Assembly: GCA_947468255.1 (NCBI GenBank)
Contig: CANIMM010000042.1
Location: 1 to 15,671, forward strand
Length of the DNA stretch: 15,671 nucleotides
From: Chitinophagaceae bacterium
GTDB taxonomy: Bacteria; Bacteroidota; Bacteroidia; Chitinophagales; Chitinophagaceae
Reading direction: 5' to 3'
Shown here: in pieces, positions 8,094 to 15,095 of the stretch
How the letters are laid out: each line of letters opens with the position of its first letter
Numbering within the stretch: the first letter of the stretch is position 1
The notes under the pieces: generated by a model
The model's database searches: none
Told to the model about the DNA's origin: nothing
What the model saw: the letters and a program-made list of their open reading frames with translations, nothing else
Made by a program: the position numbers and the translations under genes

Positions 8094-8095
8094 TT

Positions 8096-8103
8096 TACCT
8101 TTG
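8096..8103 (+). promoter_or_regulatory. Possible promoter -7 element upstream of the P-type ATPase
   Basis: TACCTTTG fits the Bacteroidota -7 consensus TAnnTTTG exactly. It begins two bases after the stop codon of the ABC ATPase gene and would give a leader of about 110 bases to the P-type ATPase. No TTTG box is found at the usual 19-23 base distance upstream, so this is a partial match only. Confidence 0.35.
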
Positions 8104-8217
8104 TATTAGATTTATTTTACCTTTCATCAACCATCCGTTTATTCTCTTTTTAAATACAGTACAGTATCAATCAATTCCATATCCTACAATTCTTTTAAGT
8201 GATTGAATCATTTTAAA

Positions 8218-10719
8218 ATGAAAATTATGGACAATAAAAATGCAATACAGGGTTTAACACAAGATGAAGTAATTGTTTCCAGAAAAACATTTGGCAGTAA
8301 TACCTTGGATATGCCCGAAGATCGAGTACTGCTCAATGTACTCAAAGAAGTAGTACTGGAACCCATGTTTATTTTGCTGCTATCTGCTTGCATTATTTAT
8401 TTTGCAGTAGGCCAGTTCAAAGAAGGAACCATCATGCTGGTGGCCATATTTATTGTGGCAGGCATCTCTCTATTTCAGGAGTATAGAAGTAAGAATGCAG
8501 TATTGGCATTGAAAAAACTTTCTGCTCCCAATGCAAAAGTACTCCGCAATGGAGTGACTTTGCCAATTGCCACCGAACAAATTGTGGTTGATGATTTGCT
8601 GCTGCTCGAAGAAGGCGAAGTGGTTGCTGCAGATGGATTTATTCTAACTGCAAATGATTTTTCACTCAATGAATCCATTCTAACAGGAGAGTCATTTGCT
8701 GTTAACAAAACATCCGACCACCATACCCTTGTGTATAAGGGAACATTGGTTACCAGTGGTAGCGCTACCATACAGGTTTCGGCTGTAGGTTTGAATACTA
8801 TGTTTGGAAAGATTGGATGGTCGATGAAAGAAATTGCCATTGTAAAAACACCGCTTCAAAACCAGATCCGCTCCTTTGTTCGAAATATGGTTTGGATTGG
8901 TGCAATCGCATTTTTATTGGTGGTAGGGTTTAATTATTATCAATCTGGCAACTTAGTACAATCATTTCTGCAAGGACTCACACTGGCGATGAGTATTCTT
9001 CCTGAAGAAATCCCTGTAGCATTCAGCACTTTTCAAGCATTGGGCGCATTTCGATTGCTACGCAATCACATCATTGTTAAGCAACCACAATATGTTGAAA
9101 CGTTGGGATCTGCAACTGTAATTTGTGTTGACAAAACAGGTACGCTGACGCAAAACAAAATGAGTATTGCCTTTTTGTATAATGCGGTAACGGACGATTC
9201 GGTTGAGGTACAGCAAAATGCTATACTACCAAGCAAATTAATTGAATATGCGATGTGGAGCAGTGAAACCACTCCCTTTGATCCCATGGAACAAGCCATT
9301 CATGCCTTGTATGAAAGGACTTCGAAAGATGACTTGAGAAAACAATTTGACCAGGTTCATGAATATCCCATTGGTGGAAAGCCACCAATGATGACGCATA
9401 TTTTTAAGGATAAAAATGGACGCACGGTTATTGCAGCAAAAGGGGCACCAGAGGCAATTTTACGGCAAAGTAATTTATCAGCAGCTACTATTCTAACTAT
9501 AGAAAATCAATCCCTTTCCTATGCCAAATTGGGATACCGGGTGCTGGGGGTGGGTAAAGGTATTTTGAAGCAGCCGAGTTGGCCCCAATCACAGCATGAA
9601 TTTGTATTTGAATTTTTAGGATTGGTGGCATTTCAGGACCCTCCGAAAGATAATATAGCACAAACCATTCAAACATTTAGGGATGCTGGTATATCAGTAA
9701 AAATGATTACCGGCGATTATGCCGAAACGGCTTTAGCGATTGCTCGTCAGGTAAAACTAGATCACAACAATGAAGTGCTTACCGGTCAAGATGTATTAGC
9801 ACTTAGCAAGGAATCTTTGCAAAAAAAAGTAAACCAGGTAAATATTTATGCCCGCATGTTTCCGGAAGCAAAACTAAAAGTAATAGATGCGCTCAAAGAA
9901 AATGGAGAAATAGTAGCCATGACAGGTGATGGAGTGAATGATGGACCTGCGTTAAAAGCAGCCCATATTGGAATTGCCATGGGCGATCGGGGAAGTGAAG
10001 TTGCTAAAACTGCTGCTTCACTGATTCTTACCGACGATGATCTAGCTCATATGACGGATGCGGTAGCATTGGGAAGAAAAATATATGACAACTTGAAAAA
10101 AGCCATTCAATATATTGTTTCCATTCATATCCCCATCATTTTGATCGTAACCCTTCCCCTATTACTGGCTTGGAAATTTACCGATATTTTTTCACCCGTT
10201 CACGTTATTTTTCTTGAACTCATCATGGGGCCTACTTGTTCCATTATTTATGAAAACGAGCCAATGGAACAGGGAACCATGCACCGCCCCCCAAGAAAAA
10301 TGGGTGCCACTTTTTTATCATTCAAACAATTAACGATCAGTATACTTCAGGGGATAATGATTACTGCAGGATGTTTGGGTATTGGCTATTATTATCTGTT
10401 GCAAGGCAAAAATGAAACTACGGTAAGAACCCTTGTTTTTATTACCCTTTTATTCAGTAATATTTTGCTGACATTGATTAATAGGTCTTTTCAGTTTAGC
10501 CTCATCACTACCCTTGGTTACAAAAACAGATTGGTTCCATTGATCACAGGCATTACAATTTTATTAATTGCAGCATTATTATATGTTCCATTTATCAGTA
10601 ATCTGTTTCAATTAACCCCTTTATCCCTATACAGCTTAGCTATTTGCGTGGCAGTAGCATTGGCCAGTACTTTATGGATGGAGGGTTGGAAGATTTTGAA
10701 ACTTAAATTTGTTAGATAA
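8218..10719 (+). CDS. P-type cation-transporting ATPase (P2-like, HAD-IC)
   Basis: This is an inner-membrane cation pump of the P-type ATPase superfamily. Numbering from the ATG at 8218 (833 residues), the core motifs are intact. TGES (156-159) is the actuator dephosphorylation loop. DKTGTLTQNK holds the phosphorylated Asp305. KGAPE (408-412) is the nucleotide site, and TGDGVND (569-575) is the hinge. The cation-transporter N-terminal region lies before the first helix pair. M4 reads LPEEIP (261-266) rather than PEGLP, and M6 reads LELIMGPTCS (666-675). These define a subgroup distinct from classic Ca2+ pumps, so I do not assign the ion. The frame extends to a TTG at 8203, but ATG at 8218 or 8227 is a more plausible start. 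The gene follows the ABC operon by 124 bases. Confidence 0.93.
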   Translation: MKIMDNKNAIQGLTQDEVIVSRKTFGSNTLDMPEDRVLLNVLKEVVLEPMFILLLSACIIYFAVGQFKEGTIMLVAIFIVAGISLFQEYRSKNAVLALKKLSAPNAKVLRNGVTLPIATEQIVVDDLLLLEEGEVVAADGFILTANDFSLNESILTGESFAVNKTSDHHTLVYKGTLVTSGSATIQVSAVGLNTMFGKIGWSMKEIAIVKTPLQNQIRSFVRNMVWIGAIAFLLVVGFNYYQSGNLVQSFLQGLTLAMSILPEEIPVAFSTFQALGAFRLLRNHIIVKQPQYVETLGSATVICVDKTGTLTQNKMSIAFLYNAVTDDSVEVQQNAILPSKLIEYAMWSSETTPFDPMEQAIHALYERTSKDDLRKQFDQVHEYPIGGKPPMMTHIFKDKNGRTVIAAKGAPEAILRQSNLSAATILTIENQSLSYAKLGYRVLGVGKGILKQPSWPQSQHEFVFEFLGLVAFQDPPKDNIAQTIQTFRDAGISVKMITGDYAETALAIARQVKLDHNNEVLTGQDVLALSKESLQKKVNQVNIYARMFPEAKLKVIDALKENGEIVAMTGDGVNDGPALKAAHIGIAMGDRGSEVAKTAASLILTDDDLAHMTDAVALGRKIYDNLKKAIQYIVSIHIPIILIVTLPLLLAWKFTDIFSPVHVIFLELIMGPTCSIIYENEPMEQGTMHRPPRKMGATFLSFKQLTISILQGIMITAGCLGIGYYYLLQGKNETTVRTLVFITLLFSNILLTLINRSFQFSLITTLGYKNRLVPLITGITILLIAALLYVPFISNLFQLTPLSLYSLAICVAVALASTLWMEGWKILKLKFVR

Positions 10720-10902
10720 TTGCTAATTATTTCCCTTTAATGCTCAGTTGTCAAGCAAAAAGCTAAATTTATAATATTATATATCAAATTACATTTATTT
10801 ACACTAAATAGATAGGTAACGTTTTGTAATTTTAAGTAACCAGTAATTAATACGAAAATGCTATTTGCATTCAAATTAACCCGGTAATAAAACAATGATT
10901 CA

Positions 10903-11358
10903 ATGAAAAAAAAATCTCTATTTTCCCTCCTATTGGTTGGCCTATTTTGCATGCCATTTTCTATTATTAATTGGCATTATAATTTTGAGGAAGCCAAACA
11001 AATTGCACAAAAAGAGCACAAGCATATTTTACTTAATTTTTCAGGATCGGATTGGTGTGGTCCCTGTATAAGATTGCACAAGGAGATTTTTGAAAATGTA
11101 TCTTTTCAGGAATTTGCCTCAAAAAATTTGGTGATGGTCAATGCAGATTTTCCTCGGCTTAAAAAAAATCAATTGCCTGCTGCCCAACAAAAAATAAATG
11201 ATGCCATTGCGGAACGGTACAATTCAAAAGGGAGTTTCCCTTTAACCCTACTACTCAATGAAAATGGGAAAGTTTTGAAAGAATGGGATGGTTATCCTAA
11301 AGTTACCACCGATGCGTTGGTAGATGATATGCAATGGGTGATTGACCATGCAGAATAA
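10903..11358 (+). CDS. Exported thioredoxin-family protein
   Basis: This is a thioredoxin-fold protein with a redox-active CXXC, probably acting in the periplasm. The 151 residues start with MKKKSLFSLLLVGLFCMPFS, a signal peptide (cleavage near 20-23 or an uncleaved anchor). Then comes the domain start NFEEAKQIAQKEHKHILLNF and the active site WCGPC (51-55). The cis-proline region is GSFPLTLLLNENGKVL. The pattern fits the Thioredoxin_7/DUF255-like branch, in which a helix precedes the fold and the WC..C follows S.SDWC. It is the first gene of four on the same strand. An 8-base gap leads to the ApbE gene. The preceding 183 bases (10720-10902) show no exact TAnnTTTG, and I see nothing else in them. 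A partner might be disulfides in the small Cys-tailed lipoprotein two genes downstream; that is inference. Confidence 0.9.
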   Translation: MKKKSLFSLLLVGLFCMPFSIINWHYNFEEAKQIAQKEHKHILLNFSGSDWCGPCIRLHKEIFENVSFQEFASKNLVMVNADFPRLKKNQLPAAQQKINDAIAERYNSKGSFPLTLLLNENGKVLKEWDGYPKVTTDALVDDMQWVIDHAE

Positions 11359-11366
11359 TTTAGCGG

Positions 11367-12296
11367 ATGAAAAATACAATAGTTAAGGTTAATGCCTTAT
11401 TGATGGGAAACCAGTTTGAAATCAGTGCTGTATCCTTGAGTGAGGACGAAGCGAATCGATCCATTGATGCAGCTATCAATGAAATCAAGCGCATTGAAAA
11501 ATTATTGACTACTTACCATGATAGCAGTGAAACAAATTTAATCAATCGAAATGCTGGAATAGCTGCTGTTACAGTAAGTGAAGAGATATTTAATTTAATA
11601 GAACGTTCAATCAGAATATCAGGAGTTACGCAGGGTGCTTTTGATATCACGTATGGTTCAATTGATAAGAGTCTTTGGAATTTTGATACCCAAATGAAAT
11701 CTTTGCCAGATAAAGAAACCGCCAAAGAAATGGTTCGATTAATCAATTATCGAAACATTATGTTGGATAGGGAAAATACCACTGTCTTTTTAAAAGAAAA
11801 AGGGATGAGGATAGGGTTTGGTGGTATTGGCAAGGGCTATGCAGCCGAAATGGCTAAAAATACCATGCAGCAATTGGGTATCACCAGTGGGATTGTAAAT
11901 GCTTCAGGAGATCTAACTACTTGGGGGGTACAACCAAATGGAGAAGAATGGACAATAGGAATAGCCAATCCGAATATTTTAGGAGAAGTATTTTCATTTT
12001 TAAAAATATCAGGTTTGGCAGTAGCTACATCAGGGAATTATGAAAAATTCATTGTGATTGATGGCAAAAAGTATTCTCATACTATTGATCCTAGAACGGG
12101 CTTACCCGTAACGGGGATAAAAAGTGTAACCGTTATCACAAAAAATGCTGAAATTGCTGACGCAATGGCAACACCAGTAACGATTATGGGAGTTAAGCCA
12201 GGCTTGCATATGATTAACCAGATGAAGGATATAGAAGTAATTATCATTGATGATTTCGATAAAATACATCATTCCAATAATATTCGTTTTAATTAA
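11367..12296 (+). CDS. apbE: FAD:protein FMN transferase (ApbE family), no signal peptide
   Basis: ApbE transfers FMN from FAD onto Thr or Ser of target proteins, using Mg2+. The 309-residue protein shows the family landmarks: LLMGNQFEIS at the N-terminus (usual MGT.f.i), Q89-GAFDIT, FGGIGKGYA (151-159), NASGD (178-182), ATSGNYEKF (220-228), SHTIDPRTG (237-245) and ADAMAT (264-269). The catalytic and metal-site regions appear complete. Most ApbE proteins carry a lipoprotein or Sec signal, whereas this one starts MKNTIVKVNALLMGNQ directly in the fold. An in-frame TAG two codons before the ATG rules out a longer N-terminus. It lies between the thioredoxin gene (8-base gap) and the DUF4266 gene (12-base gap), pointing to a shared operon. 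The flavinylated target is not evident. Confidence 0.95.
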   Translation: MKNTIVKVNALLMGNQFEISAVSLSEDEANRSIDAAINEIKRIEKLLTTYHDSSETNLINRNAGIAAVTVSEEIFNLIERSIRISGVTQGAFDITYGSIDKSLWNFDTQMKSLPDKETAKEMVRLINYRNIMLDRENTTVFLKEKGMRIGFGGIGKGYAAEMAKNTMQQLGITSGIVNASGDLTTWGVQPNGEEWTIGIANPNILGEVFSFLKISGLAVATSGNYEKFIVIDGKKYSHTIDPRTGLPVTGIKSVTVITKNAEIADAMATPVTIMGVKPGLHMINQMKDIEVIIIDDFDKIHHSNNIRFN

Positions 12297-12308
12297 TACC
12301 ATTCATTT

Positions 12309-12533
12309 ATGAGAAACCAGTTTTTATTGACAGTGTTGATGGCCATGTTTTTTGCTGCTGCTATCAGTTCATGCACAACCGTAAAAGGATTTCAAAGAAG
12401 TAAGTTAAATGATGCTGAGATGGGACTTTCTAGCCGAAAGGTGGAGAAAAGTGAATTGAATTTTCAATCCTATCGGGAAGGAGCTTCAGGAGCCAATGGC
12501 GGAAAGACTGGCGGTGGATGTGGATGTAATTAA
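12309..12533 (+). CDS. DUF4266 family small lipoprotein with Gly/Cys C-terminal tail
   Basis: This 74-residue protein is recognisable as DUF4266, a family of unknown function found with ApbE and DUF3570 genes. A hydrophobic signal (5-19) leads to the lipobox ISSC, with Cys22 as the lipidated residue, leaving a mature peptide of only 53 residues. Its middle part (SKLNDAEMGLSSRKVEKSEL) is charged. The end is rich in Gly: FQSYREGASGANGG, then K, T and GGGCGCN, with Cys71 and Cys73 separated by one Gly. The tail looks like a metal-binding, thiol-redox or modified segment. SGAN (60-63) resembles the ApbE acceptor pattern [ST]GA[ST], but Asn63 is at the acceptor position. Gaps are 12 bases to apbE and 19 to the DUF3570 gene. 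Family recognition is firm, function unknown. Confidence 0.9.
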   Translation: MRNQFLLTVLMAMFFAAAISSCTTVKGFQRSKLNDAEMGLSSRKVEKSELNFQSYREGASGANGGKTGGGCGCN

Positions 12534-12552
12534 TTAATAAAAATTTGGATTC

Positions 12553-13851
12553 ATGAAAAAACTATGCCTAACCGTAATTGGCCTTTATTTATTGATGCTA
12601 AGTGCCTTTTCCCAGGCAGTTAACAAGGATAGTGTAGACACATCCAGTAAAGAAGCCCCCTCCTCTTATGCAAGCAAGCCGCTAAAATTGGATGAGATTA
12701 ATATCGTTTCAAGTTATTATTCTCAGCAGGGAAATCACTCAGCCGTAACTGGTGGCGTTGGGACGGAAACAGTTACCGATATGTCAAATGGATTAGAATT
12801 GAAATTTGCCGGATCTGATCTGGAAGGCCATAAATATACCTTTAGCACGAGTTTGGGTATCGATCACCATAGCTCAGCATCTTCTGCGTATGTTAGTAAA
12901 ACAGGCGCTTCAAAAACAGGTGGAACCAGGGTTTACCCTTCCATTGATTTTTCTGTTGAAAATAAAAAGGGTACTAGTTTTGGAATGGGTGCATATTATT
13001 CCACTGAATACAATTATCATTCCATTGCCTTAGATGCAACTTATTCTCATAAAATAGGAAGCGGAGGTGAATTAAGTACCAAAGTGAGCAGCTATTTCGA
13101 TCAGGTAAAGCTCATTTATCCATCAGAATTAATTCCTGCCCCAGTTGTAATCAACAATGGTCCTGTTGTAGTAAATGTAGTTACTACGGCAAGTGGAAGA
13201 AGAAGTACATCTTCAAGTGGTGGTGGTAGTTATGAAATTCAAAGCCCCGCTATTCCTTCTACTCCTAGAAACACTTACACTGCATCGTTAGTGTATTCGC
13301 AGATAATCAACAAAACATTGCAGGCAAGTGTATTAGTAGATTGGGTAGCTCAAAACGGATATTTATCCCTACCCTTTCACCGGGTTTATTTTGCTGATTC
13401 AAGTGACCATGTTGAAAACCTGCCTTCGCAGCGATACAAACTTCCCATTGGTTTCAGGTTGAATTATTTTATGGGTGACAATATTATCCTTCGCTCTTAT
13501 TATAGATATTTTACCGATGACTGGGGAATGAAAGCGCACACTGCAAGTTTGGAAATCCCTGTTAAAATAACGCCTTTCTTTTCAGTATCTCCCTTTTTTA
13601 GATACTATACCCAAACTGCTGTAAAGTATTTTCAACCTTGTCAAGGACATACTGTAAAGGATACCTATTATACCAGCAATTATGCATATTCCGACTTTAG
13701 CAGTCAGTATTATGGTGTTGGTATTCACATTGCACCACCGGGTGGTATCTGGAATTCCAATCTGAGCTCGCTGGAGATACGGTATGGGCATTATAGCCAA
13801 TCTACCGACTTGAGTTCAAGTATTATTTCGTTTGCATTTCAATTTAAATAA
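12553..13851 (+). CDS. DUF3570 family predicted outer-membrane beta-barrel protein
   Basis: This 432-residue protein is recognisable as DUF3570, whose role is unknown. It has a Sec signal peptide (MKKLCLTVIGLYLLMLSAFSQA, cleavage after about 22). Alternating aromatic/polar strands and turns fill most of the protein (for example SYYRYFTDDWGMKAHTASLE). It ends in an aromatic, beta-strand-like terminus, ISFAFQFK, as outer-membrane barrels do. A low-complexity Ser/Gly linker (GRRSTSSSGGGS) lies at about residues 215-226. KTGAS (116-120) matches the short ApbE acceptor form [ST]GA[ST], but the Asp normally found upstream is absent, so flavinylation here is speculative. It is the last of the four-gene cluster, 19 bases after DUF4266, and is followed by a strong terminator. 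A porin-like or surface-displayed partner of the lipoprotein is plausible. Confidence 0.88.
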   Translation: MKKLCLTVIGLYLLMLSAFSQAVNKDSVDTSSKEAPSSYASKPLKLDEINIVSSYYSQQGNHSAVTGGVGTETVTDMSNGLELKFAGSDLEGHKYTFSTSLGIDHHSSASSAYVSKTGASKTGGTRVYPSIDFSVENKKGTSFGMGAYYSTEYNYHSIALDATYSHKIGSGGELSTKVSSYFDQVKLIYPSELIPAPVVINNGPVVVNVVTTASGRRSTSSSGGGSYEIQSPAIPSTPRNTYTASLVYSQIINKTLQASVLVDWVAQNGYLSLPFHRVYFADSSDHVENLPSQRYKLPIGFRLNYFMGDNIILRSYYRYFTDDWGMKAHTASLEIPVKITPFFSVSPFFRYYTQTAVKYFQPCQGHTVKDTYYTSNYAYSDFSSQYYGVGIHIAPPGGIWNSNLSSLEIRYGHYSQSTDLSSSIISFAFQFK

Positions 13852-13881
13852 CTGACAAATAAAATAAGTTATTTTCAAAAC

Positions 13882-13938
13882 ATAGCCCAAAAAAAACGTT
13901 CAATTTTTTTATAAAAGTTGAACGTTTTTTTTGGCTAT
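13882..13938. terminator. Bidirectional intrinsic terminator between convergent genes
   Basis: The left arm (13882-13903) and right arm (13918-13938) pair over 21 bp with a single bulged C, around a 14-base loop. Each strand has an eight-base T run in its descending arm (T at 13925-13932 on the plus strand), so a hairpin forms in both transcripts. It follows the DUF3570 stop by about 30 bases and the TIM-barrel gene stop on the other strand by about 45, so it ends both transcripts. Confidence 0.85.
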
Positions 13939-13982
13939 AAGTAAGATTGATTCAGTTAAAGAGGTAAAGCAGCTAATACATC

Positions 13983-14876
13983 TTAGCCTTTCTTTTTAGC
14001 ATTGGCTTTCATTTTATTAAACCATTCTAATTGTTCTTTCATAGCCACTACCCTATCAACTGGTTCGGTCCTTGCTTCCATTAGTATCCATCCTTTGTAA
14101 TCCATCTTTGTAAATAGGTCAAAAAGCTGTTGATATGGATACGTTTCGTCATTGAGTTCGCGGATATGAACGGTATCACCGAACCATTTCTTTACACTAT
14201 TAAAATTGGGTTCAAGTCCGGGTGGTAAAAGGTCTTGTTCATTACAGTTCCAGCAGATCTTAACATTGGGTTCGGTAACCTGATCAAAAATAGCCTTCAT
14301 GTTGGGGATTTCCTGGGTAAGATTACCATGCACTTCTACCCTAACTAAGAGACCATAATCCTGGGCAAATTTTCCACATTCATTGAATGAACTGGCAATT
14401 TGTGCAATTGTTTTTTCTTTGGATACTTCCGGCGGAAGAAAATTTGGTTTTACCTTAATGCCGCTAGCGCCAATATCCTTACAGAGTTTTATATATTCTT
14501 TAGTCTGGTCAATATTTTGGCGAAGTATGATTGGATCAGTGCTATGGTATTCAAAATTGGATCCGTACCCGATACATTCAACACTGCTATCTTTGAATCG
14601 TTTGTTAACTTCCTTTCTTTGTAGCGCAGTCAAATTCGTTTCTACCTTATGTGCATGTTGCACCCTTAATTCAACTCCGTGATAACCTGCTTTTTCGCAA
14701 TTGGCGATTAAGGTTGGCAGGTCCCAGTCTCTTCCCCATTGATAGGTAACCATTCCCAGCCGCATACCTGTTGGTTTTGTCAGTGAAAAATCGGGCAAAC
14801 TCCCTATTGTAGTAAGTGCAATTCCTGCCCCTATTCCATTCTGAATGAAGTGGCGTCTGGATACATTATTTTTCAT
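13983..14876 (-). CDS. Tat-exported sugar phosphate isomerase/epimerase-like TIM-barrel protein
   Basis: This is a xylose-isomerase-like TIM-barrel protein (AP_endonuc_2 family) probably acting in the periplasm on a sugar or similar polyol; the true substrate is unknown. The 297-residue protein begins MKNNVSRRHFIQNGIGAGIA. The SRRHFIQ is a twin-arginine signal (Arg7-Arg8), followed by a hydrophobic stretch to about residue 28. The barrel strands carry GVELRVQHAH, GIKVKPN, VRVEVHG, KICWNCNEQDL, VHIRELND and WILMEART. The conserved acidic and His residues at the strand ends are the expected divalent-metal ligands. Tat export is consistent with a metal loaded in the cytoplasm before transport. 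It has its own promoter (14920-14951) and is convergent with the DUF3570 gene, so it is a separate unit from the flavin-related cluster. Confidence 0.88.
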   Translation of the reverse strand: MKNNVSRRHFIQNGIGAGIALTTIGSLPDFSLTKPTGMRLGMVTYQWGRDWDLPTLIANCEKAGYHGVELRVQHAHKVETNLTALQRKEVNKRFKDSSVECIGYGSNFEYHSTDPIILRQNIDQTKEYIKLCKDIGASGIKVKPNFLPPEVSKEKTIAQIASSFNECGKFAQDYGLLVRVEVHGNLTQEIPNMKAIFDQVTEPNVKICWNCNEQDLLPPGLEPNFNSVKKWFGDTVHIRELNDETYPYQQLFDLFTKMDYKGWILMEARTEPVDRVVAMKEQLEWFNKMKANAKKKG

Positions 14877-14919
14877 ACTGTTTGCGATTGATAAATTAGT
14901 AAAATAGTGAATTATATTC

Positions 14920-14951
14920 CAAATCTAACCAGTTTTAAGATGGGAAACAAA
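14920..14951 (-). promoter_or_regulatory. Bacteroidota-type promoter of the TIM-barrel gene
   Basis: On the minus strand a TTTG box (14951-14948) is followed after exactly 20 bases by TAGATTTG (14927-14920), a full match to TTTG / TAnnTTTG at the usual spacing. Transcription should start near 14916, leaving a leader of about 40 bases before the ATG at 14876. This is the only full two-box match that I found in the intergenic stretches. Confidence 0.75.
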
Positions 14952-15061
14952 AGAAAAGGATATCAAAATGTTATAGAGATCTTATTGTAAGTTAACCTTC
15001 TAATTGTGATAAATAAATATTCAAATGCCTAATGAGGTTTAAAAATATATGACTCGTACAA

Positions 15062-15077
15062 TAGCAATAAATTGCTA
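15062..15077 (-). terminator. Weak hairpin downstream of the beta-helical protein gene
   Basis: TAGCAA / TTGCTA form a 6-bp inverted repeat with a 4-base loop, about 20 bases after the stop codon of the minus-strand gene at the right edge. It lacks a following U run and is AT-rich, so a terminator role is only a suggestion. The rest of the interval 14952-15095 shows nothing I can identify. Confidence 0.25.
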
Positions 15078-15095
15078 AAAATAGTTCTTAAAATG

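Noticed and set aside
8203..8217. Extended TTG start of the P-type ATPase
   Set aside because: Two ATG codons lie in frame 15 and 24 bases downstream. The extra residues add nothing recognisable.
10737..10952. Minus-strand frame of 71 codons before the thioredoxin gene
   Set aside because: It is AT-rich, overlaps the signal peptide of the thioredoxin gene, and shows no family resemblance.
14383..14682. Plus-strand frames (99 and 74 codons) opposite the TIM-barrel gene
   Set aside because: They are antisense to a complete, motif-bearing gene and arise from its codon use.
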